A stretch of 64,000 bases of DNA from Arthrobacter sp. JZ12 (GTDB taxonomy: Bacteria; Actinomycetota; Actinomycetes; Actinomycetales; Micrococcaceae): positions 1,798,001 to 1,862,000 of the forward strand of contig NZ_CP045246.1 in NCBI RefSeq assembly GCF_035189165.1. Direction: 5' to 3'. A model generated the notes under the pieces. The model was given only the letters and a program-made list of their open reading frames with translations, did no database searches and was not told where the DNA came from. Positions within the stretch are counted from its first letter, which is position 1; every line of letters starts with the position of its first letter. Below are positions 1-7,813 of the stretch, one piece after another. Made by a program: the position numbers and the translations under genes.

Positions 1-186
1 ACGACGGCGAATGCCGTTTTTGCCATTCTTCCTGCCGGAGCCGCTGACCGGGTTCGTGGATACTTCCGCTTCTACGACTGGGACCAGGCAACGGGCGAGG
101 TGCGCTGGATGTGCTCGTTCGATACAACGCCAGAGGATGTCGATGCCTTCGCCGAAGCCATCCGCCGGGAAGTCGGCTTCGCCTAG
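1..186 (+). CDS. Low-specificity L-threonine aldolase, C-terminal end (cut by window start)
   Basis: The frame is open from base 1 to TAG at 184-186 and gives about 61 residues. They match the C-terminal end of PLP-dependent L-threonine aldolases as I know it: a TTANAVFAILP stretch, then RFYDWD and VRWMCSFDT, then a short acidic helix. These enzymes cleave threonine or allo-threonine to glycine and acetaldehyde. The PLP lysine lies upstream, outside the window. A 24-bp tandem duplication spans the stop codon. The family call rests on the tail alone, so it is good but not certain. Confidence 0.78.
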   Translation, partial: TTANAVFAILPAGAADRVRGYFRFYDWDQATGEVRWMCSFDTTPEDVDAFAEAIRREVGFA

Positions 187-222
187 CCCTTGACATACGG
201 CTCCGCCTAGCCCTTGACATAC
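174..222. repeat. 24-bp tandem duplication across a stop codon
   Basis: Bases 174-197 and 198-221 are tandem copies of one 24-bp unit, with one mismatch (TTC versus TCC), and the next base continues the unit. The first copy contains the threonine aldolase stop codon. The second repeats that stop in the same frame 24 bases later. Each copy also carries TTGACA (190-195 and 214-219), a -35-like hexamer, but no convincing -10 follows. Confidence 0.85.
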
Positions 223-303
223 AGCGAACAGCCGGGGAGTGTTTGGCGCACCTTCCGGCGTGGCTGCCCGCGGAAGCATCGGGCACGGGTTTAACCTGCG
301 AGA

Positions 304-942
304 GTGAGCGCAATTGGTGACCTCTCGCAGGTTCCTCCTGAATTCCTGAATGCCCTGTCCGGACTGAGGCAGGCACGATGCCGTAGCGAACTTCGCCTGA
401 ACGAGATTCCGGCCCCCTCGCGCCTTGCCCCGTACGCCGTCGCGTTGGGCGCCGAGGTGCTCCAGGAGACAGAGCCAGGCAAGCCACCCGTCCACGGCCC
501 GGCACGCGCAGCCCTCACGCAGGAGCATCCCGAGGAACTCGCAACCGGGCGCTTCATACTCCTCTACGATCCCGAAGGATCCGAGGTTTGGGACGGGACC
601 TTCCGCATCGTCACCTACATCAGGGCCCAACTCGAACCGGACATGGGTAACGATGCCCTCCTCGGATCTGTCGCGTGGACGTGGCTGGTGGAAGCCCTTC
701 AAACCCACAACGCGACCTACCGGGCGGCAGGTGGCACGGCCACCAGGATCCTGTCCGAAAGCTTCGGGTCACTGGCCGACCGCGCGGACACGATCGACAT
801 CGAACTGCGCGCATCCTGGACACCGGATTCGCACAGCGTTCGGCAACACCTGGAGGCCTGGGCAGACATGGTGTGCACCTTCGCCGGGTTGCCCCCGCTC
901 CCTGAGGGAGTTGCCGCCCTGCCGAACCGCCGCCGCAGCTGA
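304..942 (+). CDS. DUF3000 domain-containing protein
   Basis: A 212-residue soluble protein that I recognise as the actinobacterial DUF3000 family, whose members usually sit directly upstream of the HRDC-type RNase D gene, as here. Function is unknown. It is rich in charged residues and has no membrane segment or signal peptide. The GTG start at 304 has no Shine-Dalgarno sequence. Instead a -10-like TAACCT lies at 292-297, exactly 6 nt upstream, which suggests a leaderless message starting at the GTG. An 89-bp gap separates it from the RNase D gene. Confidence 0.85.
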   Translation: MSAIGDLSQVPPEFLNALSGLRQARCRSELRLNEIPAPSRLAPYAVALGAEVLQETEPGKPPVHGPARAALTQEHPEELATGRFILLYDPEGSEVWDGTFRIVTYIRAQLEPDMGNDALLGSVAWTWLVEALQTHNATYRAAGGTATRILSESFGSLADRADTIDIELRASWTPDSHSVRQHLEAWADMVCTFAGLPPLPEGVAALPNRRRS

Positions 943-1031
943 TTGTGAGTCTGTTCCGCCGCACGAATACCAGCGCACTGCGGTGTAACGGCCCACGATC
1001 TTCGATACCGCACGGTTAGACTGGCTTAATC

Positions 1032-2324
1032 ATGACCGTGCAGCATTCCGAGCCTGGCAGCGCCGCTGCAGGCGATGTCCTTCCCGCACCGGACCAATCT
1101 GCTCCGCTGCCCGTCCTCGAGGAACCTCGAGAAGGCGTTCCCTTCGTCATCGACACCCCCGCGGGACTTGAACGTGCAGCACGAATGCTGACCGCAGGAT
1201 CCGGACCTGCCGGTGTGGACGCTGAACGGGCGTCGGGATTCCGTTACGGCCAGCGTGCCTTCCTCGTGCAGATCCGCAGGGAAGGCGCGGGTACCTGGCT
1301 TATCGACCCTGAACCCTTCGGCAACCTGTCAGTCATAAACGATGCGTTGGCCGGCGTCGAGTGGATCCTGCATGCCGCAACTCAGGACCTGCCGTGCCTG
1401 TCCGCCCTGGGGATGTGGCCTGACAAGCTCTTCGATACGGAACTCGCTGCCAGGCTCGCCGGTCTCCCCCGCGTCGGTCTGGCAGCCGTCATCGAGAACC
1501 TCCTGGGGTTCACGCTTGCCAAGGAGCACTCCGCTGCCGACTGGTCCCAGCGCCCCCTGCCCGAGCCATGGCTGCGCTACGCCGCTCTGGACGTCGAGGT
1601 CCTGGTCGAGCTGCGCGACCGTCTCGTAGAGCTGCTCGACCGGGACGGGAAACTGCAGTTCGCTGAGGAAGAATTCGAGCACATTCGGTCCAGCCCGCCG
1701 GCACCGCCGCGTCTCGATCCCTGGCGCAGGACGTCCGGCGTGCACCAGGTGCGGGACCGGCGGCAGTTGGCAGCCGTGCGCGAGCTGTGGCAGGAACGCG
1801 AAGCCCTCGCCCAAAAGCGGGACGTTGCCCCTGGCCGTCTCATTCCTGACTCCGCCATCGTGGCGGCGGCCCGCGCCATGCCCCAGACCGTTCCCCAGCT
1901 CCTCGCGGTCAACGGTTTCCACGGCCGCGCAGCGCAGCGGGAAGCACCGCGCTGGTTGCGCTGCATCTCGACGGCCCGTACCGCCCGCGATCTACCGGAA
2001 CTGCAGCTGCCTACAAACGCTCCGCCGCCGCCACGCGTCTGGCCGGAAAAGGATCCAGCAGCAGCGGCACGACTTCAGACCGCGAAGCCGCGCGTGGCCG
2101 CTGTTGCTGACCGGTTGAACATGCCCGTCGAAAACCTTCTCACCCCCGACTTCCTGCGAAGGCTCGCCTGGCGTCCCCCCAGACCGATCGACCTGGACAC
2201 CATCTCTGCTGCCCTGGCCGAACTCGGTGCCCGCAACTGGCAGATACAGCGAGTGGCCGCAGTCATCACTGTTGCCTTCCTCGATCCGGAACCACTGCAG
2301 CCGAAGCAATCGAAGGGTCAATAA
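1032..2324 (+). CDS. rnd: Ribonuclease D with HRDC domain
   Basis: A 430-residue DEDD-family 3'-5' exoribonuclease, expected to trim the 3' ends of stable RNAs. The exonuclease domain covers roughly residues 38-205. Visible catalytic candidates are D63 and E65 in GVDAERASG, D119 in HAATQDLP, and Y183 with D187 in RYAALDVEV. An HRDC nucleic-acid-binding domain follows at about 235-315, then a second helical region as in other actinobacterial homologues. A -10-like TAGACT at 1017-1022 lies 9 nt before the ATG and no strong ribosome-binding site is seen, so the leader is very short. Confidence 0.93.
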   Translation: MTVQHSEPGSAAAGDVLPAPDQSAPLPVLEEPREGVPFVIDTPAGLERAARMLTAGSGPAGVDAERASGFRYGQRAFLVQIRREGAGTWLIDPEPFGNLSVINDALAGVEWILHAATQDLPCLSALGMWPDKLFDTELAARLAGLPRVGLAAVIENLLGFTLAKEHSAADWSQRPLPEPWLRYAALDVEVLVELRDRLVELLDRDGKLQFAEEEFEHIRSSPPAPPRLDPWRRTSGVHQVRDRRQLAAVRELWQEREALAQKRDVAPGRLIPDSAIVAAARAMPQTVPQLLAVNGFHGRAAQREAPRWLRCISTARTARDLPELQLPTNAPPPPRVWPEKDPAAAARLQTAKPRVAAVADRLNMPVENLLTPDFLRRLAWRPPRPIDLDTISAALAELGARNWQIQRVAAVITVAFLDPEPLQPKQSKGQ

Positions 2325-2331
2325 CTGCGCC

Positions 2332-2363
2332 TTGCGGCTTATGTTACTGGTGAGTAACATAAG
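2332..2363 (+). promoter_or_regulatory. fadA promoter with palindromic operator
   Basis: A -35 TTGCGG (2332-2337), a 17-nt spacer and a -10 TAACAT (2355-2360) precede the beta-oxidation genes. A perfect 11-bp inverted repeat with a 4-nt centre (2338-2348 and 2353-2363) fills the spacer and covers the -10. Its core, TTACTGGTGAGTAA, resembles sites bound by TetR-family repressors of fatty-acid breakdown. That placement is typical of direct repression. It could be a short hairpin after the RNase D gene, but the AT-rich arms and lack of a T-tract make an operator more likely. No candidate repressor gene is adjacent. Confidence 0.72.
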
Positions 2364-2395
2364 GGCCTGATCCCACATCTCAACGAGGAGTGATT

Positions 2396-3654
2396 GTGCC
2401 CACACCAGCTGCAACCGCCGGTCAGCAGATTCGGGATGTCGTCTTCGTGGACGGTGTCCGCACGCCCTTCGGAAAGGCGGGCGATGCGGGCATTCACGCC
2501 CAGACCCGTGCCGATGACCTCGTGGTGAAGTGCATCCGCGAGCTTCTGCGACGTGTTCCGTCGTTGCCGCCCGAGCGCATTGACGACGTCGCGATTGCCG
2601 CCACCACCCAGACCGGCGACCAGGGCTTGACCATCGGACGAAGCGCTGCCCTGCTTGCGGGTCTTCCGCGCACGGTGCCCGGCTTCGCCGTCGACCGCAT
2701 GTGTGCCGGCGCAATGACGGCTGTGACCACCACTGCCGCCGGGATCGCCATGGGTGCCTACGATGTTGTCGTGGCTGGTGGCGTGGAGCACATGAGCCAC
2801 CATCCAATGGGCTCAGGCGTGGATCCGAACCCGCGATTCCTATCCGAGCGGCTGGTTGATCCCGCCGCTCTTTCCATGGGGAACACGGCCGAGAATCTCC
2901 ATGACAGGTTTCCCGCGATCACTCGCGAGCGGGCCGATGCCTATGCCGCGGCAAGCCAGGCGAAGCTCGCCGCCGCCTACGAGCGGAACCAGATCCAGCC
3001 GGATCTGGTTCCGGTTGCCGGCAGGAAGCCCGGCTCCGGCTGGACGCTGCACCTGCAGGACGAGCCCCCGCGTCCGGGCACCACAGTCCAGGACCTGGCG
3101 GCGCTGCGCCCGCCGTTCCGACCCCACGGCAGGGTGACTGCCGGGAATTCCGCGGGATTGAACGACGGCGCCACTGCGGCGCTGCTGGCCTCAGAACAAA
3201 CTGCCGCGGAGCTGGGCCTTCCGGTCAGGATGCGCCTGGTTTCATTCGCCTTCGCCGGAGTCGACCCGGAGGTGATGGGGGTGGGACCGGTTCCCTCCAC
3301 CGAGAAGGCGCTGCGCCTGGCCGGGCTCACCATCGACGACATCGGCCTGATCGAGATCAATGAGGCGTTTGCGGTACAGGTCCTGGCGTTTCTTGATCAC
3401 TTCGGCATTGCCGACGACGATACGCGGGTGAACAGGTACGGAGGAGCCATCGCGGTCGGGCATCCGTTGGCATCCTCGGGGTACGCCTGATGACCCAGCT
3501 CGCGAGGCAGTTCGAGGAGGACCGGCAGGTCCGCTACGGCATGACAACAATGTGCGTCGGCCTCGGAATGGGCGGCACGGTGATCTGGGAGAACCCGCAC
3601 CATGCAGACTATTCGGGGAAGAGCGCAGCGAAATCAACGGAGGATGGGGCATGA
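2396..3654 (+). pseudogene. fadA: Acetyl-CoA acyltransferase (thiolase), frameshifted near the 3' end
   Basis: Thiolase for the last step of beta-oxidation. GTG 2396 is chosen because GAGGAG (2385-2390) sits 5 nt before it. The nucleophile Cys is in DRMCAGAM (residue 103) and the catalytic His in GGAIAVGHP. Right after HPLASSG the frame hits TGA at 3488-3490. Adding one base to the G run at 3478-3481 restores the expected VRLMTQLARQ and continues to TGA 3652-3654, through the second catalytic Cys in MCVGLGMGGT. As read, the upstream product lacks that Cys. The downstream part overlaps the next start as ATGA. Either a true one-base deletion or a homopolymer sequencing error. Confidence 0.85.
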
Positions 3655-5762
3655 GTTTTGAACGGTATGAGGAGCTTGCGGCGCTGGTACCGGACGAGGT
3701 GGTGACCCATTCTTTCGTGGAGGATGTTCAGCTCCCGGATGGTGGCGGGACGTTGGCCCTCATCACGCTCGACAATGGCCTGGACTCCAACAGGCCCACC
3801 ACTCTTGGACCAAACACCCTCATCGAGTTCGGTCGCACACTTGAGGGCCTGAGGGACCGTGCGGACGCCGGAGAGCTGTCCGCGGTTGCCCTGACGGGCA
3901 AACCCTGTTTCCTTGCCGCCGGCGCCGACCTGTCCACGGTGAAGTCGCTGAAGGAGCGGCACCACGGGCGGCTGATGGCCGAACTGGGTCATGAGGCCTA
4001 CGGCCTCCTCGGCACTCTTGGCGTACCGAGCTTCGCCTTCATTAACGGCGTTGCCCTCGGCGGAGGGTTGGAAATCGCCCTCGCGGCGGATTATCGGACG
4101 GTGTCCTCGGGAGCCGGCAGCATAGGGCTGCCGGAAGCCTTCATCGGACTGGTCCCCGGCTGGGGTGGCGTATGGCGGCTCCCCCGGCTGACCGGTCCAG
4201 CTGCAGCAATCACTGTGATGATTGAGAATCCCCTGAGCAACAACAGGACGCTGGATGGGCGCAAGGCCTTCGAGCTTGGGATCGCGGACGCGCTCTTTGA
4301 GCCGGCGGACTTCCTGGAGCAATCCGTCGCCTGGGCAGCGGGCATCTTGGCTGACTCCTCCGACGTACGGGCCAGGCGCGCCGCCCTTGCCCGGTACGAC
4401 GACGGCGAGTGGGAGGCTGCCGCTGTGGCCGGGCGCACCTTCGTCGAAGCCAGGACCTCAAACGCCGCACCCGCTCCCGGCAAGGTGCTCGACCTGTTCG
4501 AAGCATCGCGCACGCGTAGCCGCGAAGACTCTGCTGCAGCCGAGTGTGAGGTGCTTACGGAGCTGATGCAGTCTCCGGAGTTCCACGCCACGGTGTACGC
4601 CTTCCTTGAGCTTGTGCAGAAGCGGGCCAAGCGGCCGGCAGGCGCACCTGACCGCAGCCTCGCCCGGCCTGTCACGAAGGTCGGGGTCGTGGGAGCAGGA
4701 CTTATGGCCAGCCAGCTTGCCCTGCTGTTTGCCCGCAGGCTTGGAGTGCCGGTGGTTCTGACCGACCTCGACCAGGACCGTGTAGACAAGGGCGTAGCCT
4801 GGGTACGGGGAGAGGTTGACAAGCTTGCCGCGAAGAAGCGGCTGTCGCCGGACCAGGCGAACCGCATCAGGGCCCTGGTCACGGGATCGGTCTCAAAGGC
4901 CGCGTTCGCAGATGCTGATTTCGTCATTGAAGCGGTCTTCGAGGAACTCGAGATCAAGAGGCAGGTCTTCGCGGAGGTCGAGGAGGTCGTTGCGCCCGAA
5001 TGCGTCCTGGCCACCAATACATCGTCGTTGTCCGTGGCTGCCATGGCGGAGGGTTTGCGCCACCCCGAACGGGTCGTCGGGTTCCACTTCTTCAATCCGG
5101 TAGCGGCCATGCCGCTTCTGGAGATTGTGAAGGCCCCGTCCACCGCCGATGAGGTGCTGGCTACCGCTTTCGCCGTCGGAAAGGAGCTGAAGAAGAATGC
5201 CGTGCTGGTACGCGATGCACCGGCCTTCGTCGTCAACCGCATACTGGGCCGGATGTTCGGCGAGATCACCGCCGCCTTCGATGAGGGCACGGACGCTGCC
5301 ACCGCCGACTCCGCTCTGAAACCCATGGGCCTGCCCATGACACCGTTCAAGCTCCTTGAACTGGTGGGCCTCCCCGTTGGACAGCACGTACAGGAGTCGC
5401 TGCAGGCAGCCTTCGGCGGCAGGTTCTACGTCTCGAAGAACCAACAGGTCCTCGTTGAGGCAGGGAAGAAGGGGCTGTGGGAGCAGGACGAGGCCGGAAA
5501 CGACACCGTTCCTGAAGCTACGCTCGCGCTCCTGACCTTCGGGTCGTCGCCGTCGACGTCGGAGCAGGTGCTGCAGCGCACGCAGGACGCCCTCGCCGAC
5601 GAAATCGGCAGGATGCTTGAGGAGGGCGTGGTATCCGCGCCTGAGGACATCGACCTGTGCATGATCCTCGGGGCCGGTTGGCCGATGCATCTCGGAGGAA
5701 TCACCCCGTACCTGGACCGGGTTGGTGCGTCGGAGCGGGTGCTCGGGAGCACGTTCCACTAG
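3651..5762 (+). CDS. fadB: 3-hydroxyacyl-CoA dehydrogenase / enoyl-CoA hydratase multifunctional protein
   Basis: A 703-residue beta-oxidation protein. The N-terminal crotonase-type hydratase domain (about 15-320) shows the VALGGGLEIALAADYR motif. The NAD-binding dehydrogenase domain starts near 343 with VGVVGAGLMASQ and includes the HFFNPV motif. The C-terminal dehydrogenase domain follows. It would hydrate enoyl-CoA and oxidise the 3-hydroxyacyl-CoA, feeding the upstream thiolase. ATG 3651 overlaps the restored thiolase stop (ATGA), showing translational coupling. An upstream in-frame ATG at 3552 lies inside the thiolase gene and is rejected. Confidence 0.93.
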   Translation: MSFERYEELAALVPDEVVTHSFVEDVQLPDGGGTLALITLDNGLDSNRPTTLGPNTLIEFGRTLEGLRDRADAGELSAVALTGKPCFLAAGADLSTVKSLKERHHGRLMAELGHEAYGLLGTLGVPSFAFINGVALGGGLEIALAADYRTVSSGAGSIGLPEAFIGLVPGWGGVWRLPRLTGPAAAITVMIENPLSNNRTLDGRKAFELGIADALFEPADFLEQSVAWAAGILADSSDVRARRAALARYDDGEWEAAAVAGRTFVEARTSNAAPAPGKVLDLFEASRTRSREDSAAAECEVLTELMQSPEFHATVYAFLELVQKRAKRPAGAPDRSLARPVTKVGVVGAGLMASQLALLFARRLGVPVVLTDLDQDRVDKGVAWVRGEVDKLAAKKRLSPDQANRIRALVTGSVSKAAFADADFVIEAVFEELEIKRQVFAEVEEVVAPECVLATNTSSLSVAAMAEGLRHPERVVGFHFFNPVAAMPLLEIVKAPSTADEVLATAFAVGKELKKNAVLVRDAPAFVVNRILGRMFGEITAAFDEGTDAATADSALKPMGLPMTPFKLLELVGLPVGQHVQESLQAAFGGRFYVSKNQQVLVEAGKKGLWEQDEAGNDTVPEATLALLTFGSSPSTSEQVLQRTQDALADEIGRMLEEGVVSAPEDIDLCMILGAGWPMHLGGITPYLDRVGASERVLGSTFH

Positions 5763-5803
5763 CGGGGGAATTCCGGGCGGGATCAGCTCCACCATCTCTT
5801 TCC

Positions 5804-5831
5804 CTGTCTATGCAGGAGCTGTCTATGCAGG
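5804..5831. repeat. 13-bp direct repeat at the aldo/keto reductase stop codon
   Basis: CTGTCTATGCAGG occurs at 5804-5816 and again at 5819-5831, a 15-bp period. The copy at 5819 contains the stop codon of the minus-strand aldo/keto reductase gene. It looks like a small replication slippage duplication in the convergent gap with the fadB-type gene. Confidence 0.8.
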
Positions 5832-6785
5832 CCCCGGAAAGATGTGGTCGAGCTCCTCGAGATCAGCCTGCGTAGGCACCCAGCACACGGCTTCCGCGTT
5901 CTGCCTCACTTGCTCGGGCCTCGTGGCTCCCGCGATGACGCTCGCTACGGTGGGGCGGCTCGCAAGCCATGAAAAGGCGGCCTGCAGTTCGGTCAGGGAG
6001 CGTGCGCGGGCATAGGCGCTGAAGTCGGCCAGCTGTTCCCAGTTTGCCTGGTCGAGCAGGTGGGTGCGGGAATGGGTGAGCCTGCTCCCGGCCGGCGCCT
6101 TCCCGGAGCTGTACTTGCCCGTCAGCAGTCCGTTGGCGAGCGGGAAGTAAGGAAGAACGCCCAAGCCGTAGGCGTCGGCTGCCCGAACCACTTCACGCTC
6201 AATGCCGCGTTCAAGCAGGTTGTAGTGGTTCTGGGCTGAGATGAACCGGGTGGAACCAAGCTGCCTGGCGACGAACTCGGCTTGGGCAACCTGCCAGCCG
6301 GCGAAGTTCGAGTGGCCGATGTAGCGGACCTTTCCGCTCTGTACGAGGGAGTCGAGCGCGGAGAGTGTTTCTTCGATCGGCGTGGCAGGGTCCGGCGAAT
6401 GGTATTGGTAGAGGTCGATCCATTCGGTGTTGAGCCGTTTCAGGGAGGCTTCTACCGCCTTGACGATGTACCGGCGGGACCCCCGCGCACCCCAATCCGC
6501 ACCGTTGGCGCCCCGAAGGTCGAGACCGAATTTGGTGGCGAGTATGACGTCGTCGCGGTTGCGTCCCAGTGCCCGCCCGAGCAGTTCCTCGCTCACGCCG
6601 GGAACCCGGCCGTAGGAGTCTGCCACGTCGAAGAGCGTGATGCCCGTCTCCAGGGCCGCCCCCACCACGGCGGTTGCGCCGCGCTGCGATTCGGACGCGG
6701 TCCCTGGCCGGCCAAGGTTGTTGCACCCCAGGCCGACCACGGAGACGCTCAGGCCGGATGTACCAAGTCTGCGATATTCAGTCAT
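5823..6785 (-). CDS. Aldo/keto reductase
   Basis: A 320-residue NADPH-dependent oxidoreductase of the AKR superfamily (TIM barrel). The tetrad is visible: Asp and Tyr in DVADSYG, Lys in LATKFG and His in QYHSPD. The N-terminal MTEYRRLGTSGLSVS motif and the C-terminal RPEQVRQNAEA cofactor region fit the YajO/PdxI-like group. The physiological substrate cannot be told. ATG at 6785 is preferred; an in-frame GTG at 6794 adds three residues. Neither has a clear ribosome-binding site. It is convergent with the beta-oxidation genes and downstream of ndk, from which a strong hairpin separates it. Confidence 0.88.
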   Translation of the reverse strand: MTEYRRLGTSGLSVSVVGLGCNNLGRPGTASESQRGATAVVGAALETGITLFDVADSYGRVPGVSEELLGRALGRNRDDVILATKFGLDLRGANGADWGARGSRRYIVKAVEASLKRLNTEWIDLYQYHSPDPATPIEETLSALDSLVQSGKVRYIGHSNFAGWQVAQAEFVARQLGSTRFISAQNHYNLLERGIEREVVRAADAYGLGVLPYFPLANGLLTGKYSSGKAPAGSRLTHSRTHLLDQANWEQLADFSAYARARSLTELQAAFSWLASRPTVASVIAGATRPEQVRQNAEAVCWVPTQADLEELDHIFPGPA

Positions 6786-6795
6786 GCTCCCCACG

Positions 6796-6829
6796 CTATC
6801 AACGGCGCAGTCACCTGCGCCGTTGATAG
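6796..6829 (-). terminator. Perfect 15-bp hairpin between ndk and the aldo/keto reductase
   Basis: A perfect inverted repeat (arms 6796-6810 and 6815-6829, loop TCAC) starts 37 nt after the ndk stop on the minus strand. No T-tract follows, which is common for actinobacterial terminators. Its edge is only 10 bp from the aldo/keto reductase ATG, so it could instead be an operator for that gene. Confidence 0.55.
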
Positions 6830-6865
6830 GAATTCGGGCCGGGCGGTGAGTTCCACCCGTGGGGA

Positions 6866-7282
6866 TCAGTTGAACCAGATAGCGATTTCCTTTTCGGCCG
6901 ATTCCGGGGAGTCGGATCCGTGCACAAGGTTCTGCTGTACCTTCAGTCCCCAGTCGCGGCCGAAGTCACCGCGGATGGTGCCCGGTGCCGCCGTCGTCGG
7001 ATCGGTTGTTCCGGCCAGCGAGCGGAAGCCCTCGATGACCCGCTCGCCCTCGAAGATCGCGGCGACGACCGGGCCGCTCAACATGAATTCGACCAGCGGC
7101 TCGTAGAAAGGCTTGCCGACGTGCTCGGCGTAGTGCTCCTCAAGCATGCCGCGGGTTGCATTGACGAGCTTCAGGTCGGCGAGCGTGTAGCCCTTCGCCT
7201 CGATCCGAGCAACAATCGCGCCGCTGAGCCCGCGCGAAACGCCGTCGGGCTTGACCAGTACCAGGGTGCGCTCAGCACTCAT
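6866..7282 (-). CDS. ndk: Nucleoside diphosphate kinase
   Basis: A 138-residue enzyme of standard NDK length that moves the gamma-phosphate from ATP to other NDPs through a phosphohistidine. The N-terminal [10 protein letters not shown] motif is intact and the active-site NLVHGSDS box places the phosphorylated His at residue 121. A GGAGGA ribosome-binding site 8 nt before the ATG fixes the start. It is last in the ileS-folC-DUF4233-ndk minus-strand row, after a 63-bp gap. Confidence 0.97.
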   Translation of the reverse strand: MSAERTLVLVKPDGVSRGLSGAIVARIEAKGYTLADLKLVNATRGMLEEHYAEHVGKPFYEPLVEFMLSGPVVAAIFEGERVIEGFRSLAGTTDPTTAAPGTIRGDFGRDWGLKVQQNLVHGSDSPESAEKEIAIWFN

Positions 7283-7345
7283 TCTTCATTCCTCCGATAG
7301 GGTTTTGTGCGACCGGATGACCGGTCCTCTCCACCGACGACTCTA

Positions 7346-7804
7346 CTAAAGGGATTGCTGTCCGCCGTTGTCCGGAGCGGGATTTGCGCGTTCCCACTCG
7401 GCCTGTGCGCGGTCACGCTCGACGTTCTCCCGGTCCAAGCGCGCTCCCGTCCGCACGGCGTACAGCCATGCGAAGGCGAAGAGTGCGCCGACGAGGAACA
7501 TCATCGGCTCTGCGAAGCCTGTTGCAATGATGAGCACCTGCAGCACCCAGCCGAGCGAGATTCCGAAGGGCTTCGTGAGCACTGCGCAGGCGGCGACCAG
7601 CAGCGCGCTCAGTGCCAGCCCGAAGCCGAGAATCAGGCCGACCGGTATGGAATCACCGCGCAGACCGAACACAACGAGCGTCGCAAACAGCACGACGAAG
7701 GCTTCCAGCAGGAGCACTGTCGACGCGAACATGACGCGGATCGACCGGCGCTTCTTCGGCATGCCGGGGCGCCATTCGCGCTGCGCCCTGGTCTGACGAA
7801 CCAT
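7346..7804 (-). CDS. DUF4233 domain-containing membrane protein
   Basis: A 152-residue integral membrane protein of unknown function. The basic N-terminal segment is followed by about four hydrophobic helices between residues 24 and 118. It ends in a charged cytoplasmic-looking tail rich in Arg, Glu and Asp. The position between folC and ndk is the one DUF4233 occupies in many actinobacteria, including the Rv2446c locus. AGGAG 6 nt before the ATG supports this start. The folC stop lies 9 nt upstream, so the two are probably cotranscribed. Confidence 0.85.
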   Translation of the reverse strand: MVRQTRAQREWRPGMPKKRRSIRVMFASTVLLLEAFVVLFATLVVFGLRGDSIPVGLILGFGLALSALLVAACAVLTKPFGISLGWVLQVLIIATGFAEPMMFLVGALFAFAWLYAVRTGARLDRENVERDRAQAEWERANPAPDNGGQQSL

Positions 7805-7813
7805 GCGTATCTC

